Assembly (NCBI RefSeq): GCF_030269925.1
Contig: NC_085111.1
Location: 1,178,001-1,242,000, forward strand
Direction of reading: 5' to 3'
Source: Bombyx mori
Lineage: Eukaryota; Arthropoda; Insecta; Lepidoptera; Bombycidae
Length of the DNA: 64,000 nt
The notes below the pieces were generated by a model that did not search any database, was not told the origin of the DNA, and saw nothing but the letters and a program-made list of their open reading frames with translations. Of this stretch, positions 36,708 through 50,200 are shown in pieces. The stretch's first letter is position 1; each line of letters starts with the position of its first letter. The translations under genes were made by a program, and so were the position numbers.

Positions 36708-39700
36708 GGCTAGAGAGGTTCGTGAGCAGTTCTTCTTGGATGCTGTTGGACCTGGTGAGCAGTCTCGGTGCGAACTGACCGAAGGCTTCGGTTAACGTGT
36801 CGGCTTGCGATGCTTCATGGGCCTTACGTTCGTGGTATTCATCTGAGAATTCCTGTAAACGAAGTAAAGGGTTTGTTTACAATAAACTATACTGTGTGCT
36901 TAGTGCGAGTTTTTTAACGTTCTCGATAGCGTAAAAGTTAGCTCATATTTGTATGGAATGGGGAGAACGTTTGCGTACTTTTGCCTCTAGGGGTGCTGTT
37001 CCAATTGCATACACAATTGGCTTAACTTTTACGCTATCGAGAACGTTATGAAACTCGCACTAAGCACACTGGTAGCCGAGCCAAACGGCTATATGATATG
37101 TACGGTGGAATCATCAAAAACCTGAGCGTCGGATGTTAAAACTCGTTGCGAATGGTTGGCTTTGGATCGTACCAGTGCTCAAGATGTTCATGAGAGGTAG
37201 AGCTAGGCACGAAAATACCTAGTGCTTATGCTAAGTTCTAACGTTTGTAACTTTTAAATCTTTTATTCTAGAAATAAGATATCGATGTGACTGATAGAAA
37301 TTAGATCGCGGCTATTTATTGTAAATAGAACGAGAGTTATAGTCAGGAATGGCTCTTTTTAAATAAAAAATTAATAACAGTTTAAAAAAACTAACAAAAT
37401 ACGCTTTTATAGAAAATGCAACTAAAAAATAGAAGATGAATTTTAATAAATTTGAATTAAAAATAGTGTAAGAAAAAATGATATTTTTGTAATAAAAGCA
37501 TGGGGTGCTTTTCAGGATATTATCAAATTAACTCTTCTACTCATATCTGTTCATAAAATATTTATAACTACTGATACCATAAACTATATTTTTTTTTTAA
37601 TTTTTTTGTTGAATTTTAATTTTATAATTTTTTTTTAAATAATGAATTGTCATCGGTCCTTAATAAGTATACCAAATTTCGAGTTAATCCGAGACGTTTT
37701 GAAGGAGGTCAAAATCATGTTCAAAGATTCCGTTACACACTAACATACATACGTCTGAAGCTAATAAAAGCGTATTAATAAGTACCGTTTCCTGCTCAGT
37801 TCTCGTACCTTAAGTTTACTGCTTGAGAAGATAGCTCGTTCTCTCTTCTTGCTGATGAAGTCAGACTGCGCTAACCAACGGTGCTCGTGACACTCCTCGG
37901 CCGTCGGACGCTTCAGGGGAACCTTCTTGAAGACGAACATCAGGAATCTGGTAGCCTCCTGAACAATCATCGGTGATTAGAGAACTTTGTTTGTAGTCCT
38001 CATTTCAGAGATATTTAAATAGCTTTTATTTATTTATTTTTTATTGCTTCGATGGGTGGACGAGCTCACAGTCCACCTGATGTTAAGTGGTTACTGGAGC
38101 CCATAGACATCTACAACATAAATGCGCCACCCATCTTCTAAGGTCTCAGTATAGTTACAACGGCTGTCCCGCCCTTCAAACCGAAACGCATCACTGCTTC
38201 ACGGCAGAAATAGGCGGGGCGGTGGTACCTACTCGCGCGGACTCACCAGAGGTCCTACCACCAGTAAATGTTTGGTGTTTGATACGTGAAACTTTTTATA
38301 GTTCGGGGAAAGCATTTGAAGCTATGTATGTACATAAGTTGTCAAATGCTAAAACAGGGTTTGTTTATGAATATATTTAATACTTTTGCATTGTATTTTG
38401 TTTAATATAGCAGACGGTCTCACAACTATGACGTGTGATATTTATCAATATCAACGATTGCAGTACAAACAATATATTCATCTAGATCTTGATTTCAAAT
38501 ATTACCTATATCTTGTTTTGGCCACTGGACACTAGTTGTAATATTACAATTACCATATATGACTGAAGAAATTACAAAAAAAAATGTATTGGTTCGGAAC
38601 TATGATGTTTGTTTAGATAGGGTTAAGACATTAGCAGAAATGTAAATAAAACGACCTCTTAAATATTAAATGTATTTATTATCCATGCAATGGCCTACGG
38701 AATCAAAACGGTCTGTTCTTATGTACAAATAAGGGATTAAAGTCGTCCTGGCCTTAAGGATAAGACGTCCGGTGTATTCGTGTTGAGCGATGCACCGGTG
38801 TTGGAATCTCAGGCGGGTACCAATTTTTTTAATGAAATACGTACTCAACAAATGTTCTCAAATGACTTCCACGGTGAAGGAATAACATCGAAATAAAAAT
38901 CAAACCCGCAAAATTATAATTTGCGTAATTACAGGTCGTAGAACCTCTCGTGAGTCCGCACGGGTAGGTACCACCACTCTGCCTATTTCTGCCGTGAAGC
39001 AGTAATGCGTTTCGGTTTGAAGGGCGGGGCAGCCGTTGTAACTATACTGAGATCTTAGAACTCATATCTCAAGGTGGGTGGCGGCATTTACGTTGTAGAT
39101 GTCTATGGGCTCCAGTAATCTCTTCACACCAGGTGGGCTGTGAGCTCGTCCACCCATCTAAGCAACAAAAAAAAACGTACTCTTCGAAACACCAAGTTCC
39201 ACAGTGACTCCCGACTCGTACTGACCTGCGTGATCTCGCTGTACAGATGCTCGAATCTGTATCTGACGAAGGAGATGTTCTGTTTGGTCTCGTTATCGTC
39301 GTTTCCTCTGAAGGGAGATACTCCGCTCAGCAAGATGTAGGCCAGGACTCCGATAGACCAGATGTCCGTCTGAGGATACGCTGGCTCGTCGTTTATTATT
39401 TCCGGGGCTGAAAGGAAAGCAGTTTAAACTCTTTGATTATATATTATTCGTTATAATTAGTTATGATAGTATGAATCACATGATTGCTGTGCGAGAAAAA
39501 TAGGTACAATGGTGGGATGGGACCTGCCCTTGCCGCTCATTATGACTAAGTACATATTAGTCCAAAAATCAGCTTTGAGAATTTACGTGAGGTACCTACG
39601 TAATGTTTTTATGTACCTTGATTACCTGATACCTGAAAATTGGCCGTCAAAGCAAGGTAGCAGGTAGGCATGCGTTCTTAGTATATACTAACACTACGCA

Positions 39701-41278
39701 ATCGGCCACATTTCGTTCGTCAGAAATAACGTGACGTCTTGGGGCCCTGGGATCTTACTCTATATGGTCTATTAGTATTTTATACACGATCTTCCTTCCA
39801 CTCTGACATTTGGCCAAGAGAAACACTATGAATTAAATTGAAAAATAAAGCCCACCTTTGTATTCTAGATGTCCGACCTGCGGCACACTGGTGCCGAGCT
39901 TGGTGACTTTATGAGCAGATCCAAAGTCCACGAGCTTGACCTGCACCGAGCGGACGGAGGCCATGACGAAGTTGTCTGGCTGTAGGTCCAGGTGGCAGTA
40001 CCCGCGCCAGTGCAGGTACTGTAGTCCGTCCAACGCCTGCGTGATCACCGTGGCCACCAGCTGCTCCGAGTACTGATGGCGACTTGCCAGGAACGTCAGC
40101 ACGTCTGCCCCTTGTAGTCGCTCCAAGATCAGAACGGAAACCGGGGAGCCGGGAGCTCTGTACGCTGAGAGCAGGTTTGCGATCCTCTCGTGCCGCAGCC
40201 TTCGCAGACACTCGTACTCTCGCTGGACCAGGACCTCGGTCTCTGGTCTGTTCTCGAGGATCTTGGCGACCACGACAGTGTCGTTTGTCTTGTCAACTCC
40301 CTTGACGACAATGGAGAACTTCCCGCGCCACAGCTCCGAGATGAAGCTGTACCGCTCTGTGAACGTATTGGCGCTGTACCATTCCACGGGCTGCTTCTCG
40401 GTCGAGTAGTCTAACTGCGGCTTTTCTTCATCGAGAACAATCTCCTGGCCGGATTCGGTGAGCTGTTGAAGATGCCTCATAGCTTTTGTGACTTCGATCT
40501 TGCTCGCACCAGCCTCACGCGTCTTGACAAGGTTGGTGGGAGCACCCTTCTCGCTCCAGCCTATTCGGTTTCTGGAGGAGAGGCGGAACTGGTAGCTGGT
40601 GTCCGGATTAAGATCTCGGACGACGAAGAACTCGTGGTCGATGTTGTTGGCAACCTCCTTCCACTCGACGCTGTCGCCGGCCTTGTACTGCAGGCTATAG
40701 CAGAGGACAGGCGAGTTGCCGTCGTACTTGGGTTGTTTCCAGCGTAACAACACTTCTGTGTCTGAAACCTCCGCAGCGGTGGGAACGTCAGGAGCGTCAG
40801 GAGTGGTAGCTTCTACAACCCTGGTGCGGGCGACAGTCTGCCCCACTTTATTCCTGGCGACCACCTTGTAGAATCCGATGTCGTGATGCATGGAAGGATT
40901 GAACTCGAGAGTAGAGCGTCCCTCTTCGTCTTCCACGATCTTGATGCGTTGTCCTTCAGCGATGACCATGTCGTTTTTGAACCACTGGATGACGGGCTTG
41001 GGGTCGCCGACCGCGAAGCAGGACAGCTTGGCGGGTTCACCTTCCCTGACCGGTAGTAGCTGCGGCTTCTCGCGGAAGAAGGGCAGACAGCCGTCCTTCT
41101 TGGCCTCCATGAAGGCCTGAGCCTCGGCGTAGGAGTCGAGCCGCGTGCCCAGCTCGTGTCGCAGCCTCCGCACGGTGCCGGACTCGCTCCCGTACCCGTT
41201 GATCCGATCTCGGCGCTCGTCGTCTATCTCCTCGTCCATGATGTCGGTGAAGCGACGACGTTCTCGTATAATCGGGGT
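36703..41278 (-). CDS. Unc-89: Unc-89 Ig-FnIII-kinase 2 and C-terminus (4 exons)
   Basis: The 1423-bp exon 41278-39856 is the largest seen. It encodes TPIIRERRRF, then an acidic/basic stretch, an Ig (PVIQWFKND, DIGFYKVVARN), an FnIII (EVLLRWKQPKYDGNSP, LNPDTSYQFRLSSRN) and the N-lobe and catalytic loop of kinase 2. Exons 39407-39226 and 37958-37809 finish the C-lobe (APEII, TDIWSIGVLAYILLSG, KRPTAEECHEHRWL). Exon 36852-36703 ends the protein at NLSSQ. Kinase 2 keeps the Lys (VVAKIL), the helix-C Glu (QREYEC), HLDLQPDN (Arg of HRD to Leu, Asp and Asn kept) and DFG. The glycine loop is weak (WRGKFS). It may be active, unlike kinase 1. Confidence 0.9.
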
Positions 41279-44200
41279 CTGATGAAGACGAACGCTTCGT
41301 TATAATCAAAATTACTCGTAATGATATATATTTAGCGTCGATAATTAAAATTGTCGTTTTTCTTCTAACAGCCGTGTGTACAAAACATATTAAATAAATA
41401 AATAAAATTACTTTTAGGCATTATCCTCCCCTTTTTATTGACTATATATTATTTCTGACGTTTCAAATACTTTAGAGTTTTCGTGGTCACGGATGACTTA
41501 CGTCATGACCCTTTAATAATCGCTGTATTGTTTAAATGTCGCAGGGAACGATGTTACAACGGCTATCAAGACAGCTGAATATAAGCTTAAATACTGCTTT
41601 TGTACTTAAATTACAAAACTATATTTAAAGAAACGCAGACCAAACGTATTCAGAAGAAAGTATTAATAGAAAGAAGAAAGTATTTTTACAATTTTTTGTA
41701 TCTATAACATTTTACTTTAAACAGATTTAGAGAAGAAACAGTCAATTGACGTCTCAAAAAAAACCCTTAACCTCATTATTGCTGAAGTTGACAAAGTGAA
41801 TCGCTTTCAATGTAGCTATGTATGTACAAGCCCGAACTAAAATGAACTATAATTTTGAAAACTCGAACCTATGTAAGAATCCGAGCTAACTCAAAGTGCT
41901 CTCGCCGTTTGGGTTGTGGCTGGTAACCATCATACAACGCAAGATATTTGACAGATGCCTGAATCTCGCTTACGACATTTTCAAAATAAGCTTGCATTTA
42001 ATATAAGTTCCGAACAACAACATTTGGACCGTCGGTTTACCGAGCAAATATCACCCGCTCGGTGGAAGATCTTCCCTTTGTCGTATACCTACAGGGTCAT
42101 AAGGCAAAAATTTGTCTGATGCGTATGAAGTTGTCAAGATGGAGTGTCTCACCCTGGGGTCGTAGTTGTCGAAGGCGTTGATGCTGTATGCCGGCGAGCG
42201 GTGACAGGCCACCTTCATGTACTCCCGGAGCCGCACCGGGAACTGGGTGTCCCGCAGCTGCAGCAGATACGTGTCCGGGCCGTTCTGGTAACTGTACAGT
42301 ACATCAGTCCTTTAGATTTATCAGTTTTTTACTGGTGATAGGGCCTCTTGTGAGTCCGCACGGGTAGGTACCACCACCCTGCCTATTTCTGCTGTGAAGC
42401 AGTAATGCGGTTCGGTTTGAAGGGTGGGGCAGCCGTTGTAACTATACTGAGATCTTAGAACTTGTATCCCAAGGTGGGTGGCGTATTTACGTTGTAGAGA
42501 TCTATGAGCTCCAGTAACCATTTAACACCAGGTGGACTTGTGAGCTCATCCAGCCAAGCAATAACAAAAAAAAAGTTTCTTCTTCTTCTTTTTTTCCACT
42601 TTATGGCGTCAGCACAACAAATTTTTCTCTTCTAGTCTTTTCTATCAGCCGTCATCTCAACACTCACTCCTCTCTCTCCCATATCGTCATTCACACACTC
42701 CATCCATGTCTTCTTCGGTCGACCTCTTCCCCCTCTACCTTGCATTACCGTTTCCATACATTAGATTTATCAGTTTCTTAGACCTAAAATCTATAGTTAA
42801 CTGGTTATTGAAGCCTATAGTCTCAACTTAAATGCCGCTTCCCATCAATTGTATAGTACAACGACTGTCTTCAAGTAGAAACGTGATACTGGGTCGTGGT
42901 AGAAACAGACAATGTGGTAGTACCTACCATCTAAAACCATTAACTCTACGTGTCATTGACTCAGTAGATCATATGCAAGTATGAGTGTGAGAGACAATCT
43001 TAAAGGTTACACATATAGTTGAGTTATACTGACTGGCTCTCAGAGGTGGCGGAAACCTCCCAGTCGGGATGGTCCCACTGCTTGAAGTTGAGATCGAACT
43101 CTGCTGGCTTACGGTCGCGGGTGCTGATGTCGCGGTCTGGAGTTCCTATAATTTTAATAGATACAACATAGTTAATAATAACACATACCTTACAAGTCTA
43201 CGTATCTACGGTATTTTCAATAAGATTCCTTGTCTAACCCTCATCTAATTCCTATGTTGAGATATTGCTATTATTTCTGCCGATCAGCTGCGGGTTTGGA
43301 AGGTACTTAAAGGCTTAAAGGTAGCTTTTAAATAATACAATGAAGGCTTCAATCTAATGTCTCAAGGTGACGGCATTATCATATTTATAAAGTTGTAAAG
43401 TAGATAGACTATTTTTGGCTGTCTGCATATTATTTGTATATTTGCCACTGATTTCCAAATAATAGTACTATTTTTAATCGTGATGGATAGGACGACTATT
43501 GAAACCTTTAAGTATCTTTACCCTCTATATCTCCCTTGCAATCAGGCTCCAGGTCCCCAGATCAGGGTCCGAGGCAATCGTATCTCGTACAACTCTAATG
43601 AACTTAATCAGAAGTCAATAGGGGGCACAAGAAGTTAGATCCCTACTTCACTTGGAGAGGATGAACGTGGAAATGACACATACGGTGAGACTTATCGGTG
43701 ACCATCCAGAGATACAACTGTAAACACATGGCTATGACTCAGAGAAGTGTTATTGAGTAATGAAATATGGCAGACCTTCTGGTGTGTACGTTTCCCCGGG
43801 TGGATACACCATCTTAGAGGGATGATGGAAGGCGCCCTCTAGCGGCCGACGCCGGAACCACGTGCGGCATTGTGCGTTACTTGTCCAGTCTCTGCGGGAA
43901 GAGGGAAGCAGGACACTTAAGTTTAACACAGAGTCCTATAACAACTTTGTAATACTATAAATGGTAACATGTGGCAAATGAGCTCGCGATGAAGTCAGTG
44001 CTGTTATAGCACTACCTTGGACTATAAAAGCAACTTACCTGTACAAATTGTAGTAGTTCCTCAATCGATCAGTCGAGATCTGGTACTCCTCCTGGTAGAT
44101 TCGATCCGCCAGCGTCAGCCATGGATGCGACAGAGCCGTCCTCACGTCCATACGCTCGTGCCAGTTAAACACCAACAACTTCGAAATGAAGTCCCTGGAC

Positions 44201-47200
44201 TCCGTACTGAGGCGAGACCACCATTCCTCATCGTGCCAGCTCCAAGTGCCTTCCTTAATTCTCGTCAGAGTCTCGCGGTCGTTTTGACCTCGGAATGGAG
44301 AGTGTCCGCTGAGCAGGATGTAGGTTATGATACCGACACTCCACATGTCGGCTGGGAAGGAGACGCCATCGCCGTTGGCCACTTCGGGAGCTACATACTC
44401 CGGCATCCCGTAGTGGAGGGCGCCCAGTTCGTTGTGTCTTATGCGGCGTGATAGTCCGAAGTCGCATATCTTTATATCGTCGCTGCCGGCGTGCGAGAGT
44501 AAGAGTTCGCCGATCTACGAAGGAGAAGGTCAGGGTGAGAGAAGATCCTTCATATGTTTATTTAATCTATGATCAGTTAGCTTCAATTTTAACAGCTAGC
44601 ATTACATCTATACTAATATTATAAAGAGGAAAGATTTGTTTGTTTGTTTGTATTGAATAGGCTCCAAAACTACTGAACCGATTTGAAAAATTATTTCACT
44701 GTTTGGAAGCTACACTATTCCCGAGTGACATAGGCTTCATCTTTTTTGAAAAAAAATTAGGGATCCTTAGTATAACTGCAATAATGTAACCCAAGGTGTA
44801 AAAAAATTACCTAATATATTCTTTACATCGCGTGCCTGCGAAAACTATTAATGATAGAATAAAATAATGTACTACGACTTTGTAGAACACATTATTATTT
44901 ACAAAAAGTGTCGTGACAGCATATGTCTAACTATTATAGTTGTGCCACAATAAGTGTTCTTTTATTTAAAAAATAAAACAAGGTCATTGAATTTTTTGTT
45001 AAAGACCCGAGCGGAGCCGCAGCGGGCCGCTAGTATAATATAAGATTATTTACATACAACGAGGAATGTCATACCGTTAGTCCAAGGTGCGCTACGCTGT
45101 TATCGTGCATATGCCTTAGTCCCAGTAGCAGTTGCCTGATGATAGAGGCAACCCGTCGCTCAGGATAGGAAGGAACCCGCAGGAGTCCGTCCCTGAGTAG
45201 CTCCCCTCCCGCCGCCAGCTCCGTGACCAGCGCCACGGTGTGGTCATGCTCGTGCGCTCCGTACAGCCGGATCAGATGCCGGTCGTTGAGCAGGTTCATG
45301 ATGTCTATCTCGTTCTTCATGAATGGCTTCAGTTCGGAATGACCGTGCATTATTTTCGCAGCGTAGTTGCGTCCTGATCAAATATATTGCTCGATTAGTA
45401 TTGTTATTGGAAGATGAAATAAAAGTTCTTAAACCTTATCTTTGTTTTTATTGCTTAGATGGGTGGACGAGCTCACAGCCCGCCTGGTGTTAAGTGGTTA
45501 CTGGAGCCCATAGACATCTATAACGTAAATGCGCCACCCACCTTGAGATATAAGTTCTAAGGTCTCAGTATAGTTACAACGGCTGCTCCACCCTTCAAAC
45601 CGAAACGCATTACTATGTGAGGTTTATAGGGAGATGAAGGAAGAGGAGGCGTGTGCGTTGGTTGTTTGTTGCGTGTTGTCCTCCATAAACCTCATCGGAG
45701 CGGTCAACACTACGTATAATCACATGTTTATTCGCGTCAGCAACCGCGGTGGATCGCTGCACGTTAACCACTGACTGACTAACGTATGCTGCTCATTACT
45801 AGATGCACAATAACTGCATAGTAAGCTAAGCGGGGCGGGGTGATATTCCCCTACAGCTGCTTCACGGCAGAAATATGCGGGATGGTGGTACCTACCCAGA
45901 CAAAGAGGTCCTACCACCAGTAAGCCCATAGACATCACGACGTGAACATTGCTACCACAACAAGGTCGAAATCTCAATTATATTTCACAACGTCTGTCCC
46001 CTACCCTTCAAACCAGAAGATATTACTGTCTTAGGACGGTGCAGTGTGTAAGTCACTTCCAGGTTCAAGTCCCAAATACAAATATTCCGGTATACGGTAG
46101 GTAGCGGCTTGGCTCTGCCCCTGGCATTGCTGAAGTCCATGGGCGACGATAACCACTCACCATCAGGTGGGCCGTATGCTCGTCTGCTAACAAGGGCAAT
46201 AAAAAAAATACTTATGCAAAATGCGCTTTTAGAGGCTGTTAGGAATCGGGCACACGTCTTTATCATCAGGTTTTAGAAAGAATAGAAAGTATAGGATGTC
46301 GCTGGAGTACTGACCGGTGAGTCTCTCGGCCGCGTGGTACACGGCGCCCTGGACTCCGCGGCCCAGCTCGTCGCCCAGGTCGTACTGGTCTCCGAACGGC
46401 TTCGTGCTGGCCTTCACGCGGGGCGGGTGCTCGCGGATCCTGTTGATCACGATATACTCATCAGCTTTAAGTACTACTTTGCATTAAGAAAATTTCAAAT
46501 AATGTAATCAGTTCAGTTTAATGTAATCAAATAATAATTGAAATTTCTACTAGAATTTTTTTTTCTATTTCCACATATAGATAGGCATGGAATAAATAGT
46601 ACATTGTGCACCAAGGGAGAAAAGTTTGACATTTCCTCCCGCGTGTAAAATGGCAAGTACGCGGGATCAAATGTCCTACTTTTTTCCCATACAATTTTTT
46701 CTCCTTCCAGGTCGAAAGTTCGACATTGTTATAAACTTAGCACCCGTGGAGTACCGAGCCGGGGTTCAGGGGCGAAATCCTGGTTGGGGGTAGGGGGGGG
46801 GGCGGAGCCCCCCACTCATAAAAAAAACAATTTAACTTTTTCTTAATTTTTAAATAAACTACTACTACTAATTGAATAAGAACTGTCTGATTAACTCATC
46901 TTTGTTTAATACTTCACTATTAAATTTTATTGCCTTTTGTTTATTTCACTTTTACACTAAACACAATATTGCAAATTACCCGAGCACAACAATGGCGGAG
47001 AATTTTAGGTGCGTGAGAGCAGACGTAGACACTAACGCGCATGCGCATTTGTCCAGCAGTACCCAGGGAGGAAAAGTTAGACTTTCTTCCCTGTACAGCG
47101 GGAGGAAAAACGAACTTTCGGCGTCGGTAGGAGAAAAAAATTATTTTCAATTTATTTTACTAACTTATTCCTTAGTATCAATGTGAAATATTTCGCTGTG

Positions 47201-50200
47201 GTATGTACTACTGTCCTTAGCAAGAGTCTAAGATTCAGAGATTAGATTTAGAGATTTAGATTTAGAGTATCATCATTTTTCCGTTTCAAATCATTGCTGC
47301 GTCACAGAAGTGTCCGCTTCAAGAACTGCACTTTTAAGTACGTAATTGTGTGAATAGAACCAGTACCTGTCAGCGTATTCATATTCGTCTTCCTCTACGT
47401 GCAGCATGGCCGAGGAGCTGACAGAGCCGGCCACGTTCCTCGCGGACACGGAGTACAGACCCTCGTCCTTCAGGATCGCGTCTTTGATCACCAGCACCGT
47501 CGTGTCCGGCTCGATGAACTGTATCTGATGATGTCGGATGGTGAACAGCAAATGTAGCGATCGTGAAACGAAACACTTTGTGAGTAAGTATATCCTTTTT
47601 TTTTATTGCTTTGGTGGGTGGACGAGTTACGGTCCACCTGGTGTTAAGTGGTTACCGGAGCCCGTAGATATCTAAAACGTAAATGCCGAAATCGCCTTAC
47701 TGCTTCACGGCAGAAATAGGCAGGATGGTGGTATCTACACAAGACGTCCTACCACTAGTAAATCATTGTCCAATTTTAAATAAATCATGCTTAACGGATA
47801 AGACGTCCGGTGCATTCGTGTTGAGGCGATGCACCGGTGTTCGAATCTCAGGCGGGTACCAATTTTTCTAATGAAATACGTACTCAACAAATGTTCACGA
47901 TTGATTTCCACGGTGAAGGAATAACATCGTGTAATAAAAATGAAACCCGCAAAATTATAATTTGCGTAATTACTGGTGGTAGGACCTCTTGTGAGTCCGC
48001 GCGGGTAGGTACCACCACCCTGCCTATTTCTGCCGTGAAGCAGTAATGCGTTTCGGTTTGAAGGGCGGGGGCAGCCGTTGTAACTATGCTTGAGACCTTA
48101 GAACTGATATTTCAAGGTGGGTGGCGCATTTACGTTGTAGATGTCTATGGGCTCCAGTAACCACTTAACACCAGGTGGGCTGTGAGCTCGTCCACCCACC
48201 TAAGCAATAAAAAAAAACCCTATTTTTTTTTACTAAACATAATATTCAATATATGATTTCGTACCTTGATTCTGGAGCTCGGTGCCAATGGCTGCCAATC
48301 CTTGTACCATTTAATATCAGGATACGGCACTCCCGTGACTCTGGCCTCCAGTCGGACGGTCCTCCTCTGCAGCACCACTGTCTCCTCAGGTCTGCGTATG
48401 AAGGTGGGATACTCTGCTAGTTCCAGCCGGACTCGCTGTCGAGCCTGACCGTGCTCGTTGGTGGCGACGGCTTCGTACCAGCCAGCATCACGTTCCAGCA
48501 TCCTGGAGAAACGGGTACAATTTTTTTTACTAACTTAAATTAGCAGATATGGTTATCGGAGCCCATTTTGACATAATAATAAAGAGCGGGTAATATTTTA
48601 TTTATTTATTTAATCGATGAGTGAATGAGCTCGCGAACCATCTGGTAATAAATACTGTTACTAAATTCTACTGAATTACAAGTTAATACTGTATTAGCCA
48701 CTTAAAACACTTCACAAACACTTTAAAATTCTCAATTCACTTCTTCCGCTTCGCTTCAGGCGATCCATTTGCGGTTTCGCTTCGAGTAGTTCCGATTACT
48801 GACTAACTGCATGCCATTTCTGCATCGCTGTTATTTATAGCCGTTACTACTTCCCTAGAATTATCGAGAATATTCCACACATTTCGAGTACTGTGTTTTC
48901 TGCTATTTGACAATAGATGGCGTTATACTCCTCGAGCGGTGTAGATGTTACTAGATATTCGTTCGGATATTCGGCGATAGATGGCGTTACTCTTACCGGC
49001 GTAACAATACTTAGCTAAGCCCATTGACATTACAACGTGAATACCGCTACCTACACTGAGACATGAAATGAAAGTTTTAATTGAAGCCTTGAGTGACTAC
49101 CTCCATTGTTGAAATAGGCAGGATAGTGGTGCTCACTGGTTCGGGCTCACAATTTGACCTGCCATTAGTAAAGTGGTAAATAGTTAACGCGACTTACTTA
49201 TTGATGAACAGCGTGGCTTGGCCGTTCCTCGTGTAACTCCAGTCGTATCTGCCGCCTATTTCGATCGGTTCATCATTGAAGAAGTACGTCATCTTGGGCT
49301 TCGGGTAGCCGTAGACGAACCAGAACAGGTTGACATTGTGTCCCTTGACCCCGTACTGCGAGTCATGCTCCTGACGCAGGAAGCGAGGAGCCTGAGCGTA
49401 CCCGTCATGGGGCGGACGCTCGATATCGAAGTCCCTAGGGAAGTAAGGCGAGGTCTCCGGGCGGAAGTCGATGCCGGGCTCTAGGTAGGGGACGAACTTC
49501 GGAGGGTCGGGCTCCAGCTTGGCGCGGTGCGTGATGGCGAAGGGCGAGGGATCGCTGACCCCGTATTTGTTTTCGACGCGGATGCGGAACTTGTAGTCGC
49601 GGAAGGGCTCGAGGTTGCGGATGTCGCACACACACGAGCGCAGCCCCGTGCGGGCGGTGAACCAGTCGCCGTCAGGGACCTCACACATCTCCACCTGCAT
49701 GACAACACATGCTTCGTCAGACCATGTCAGAGTCAACATAATCTATACTAATATTATAAAGAGGACAGATTTGATTGTTTGTATTGAATAGGCTCCGAAA
49801 CTACTGAACCGATTTGAAAAATTCTTTCACTGTTTGGAAGCTACACTATTCCCGAGTGTCATAGGCTATAATGTTTTTTGAATAAAATTAGGGATCCTTA
49901 CTAAAACTCCAATAATGTAACCCACAGTGTAAAAAAATTACCTAAAATATTCTTTACATGGCGTGCCCTGCGAAAACTATTGATGATAGAATAAACTAAT
50001 GTACTACGACTTTGTAGAACACATTATTATTCACAAAAAGTGTCGCGACAGCATATGTCTAACTATTATAGTTGTGCCACAACACAAGTGTTCTTTTATT
50101 TAAAAAAATAAAACAACGTCAAATATCGTTGAAATTTTTGTTAAAGACCCGAGCGGAGCCGGAGCGGGCCGCTAATATAAAATATTATATCATGGGGACT

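Noticed and set aside
40466..41120. Plus-strand ORFs of 76-93 aa
   Set aside because: Opposite strand of the Unc-89 Ig-FnIII exon, with no domain of their own.
44017..44451. 144-aa plus-strand ORF
   Set aside because: It is the shadow of Unc-89 kinase 1, which has clear kinase motifs on the minus strand.
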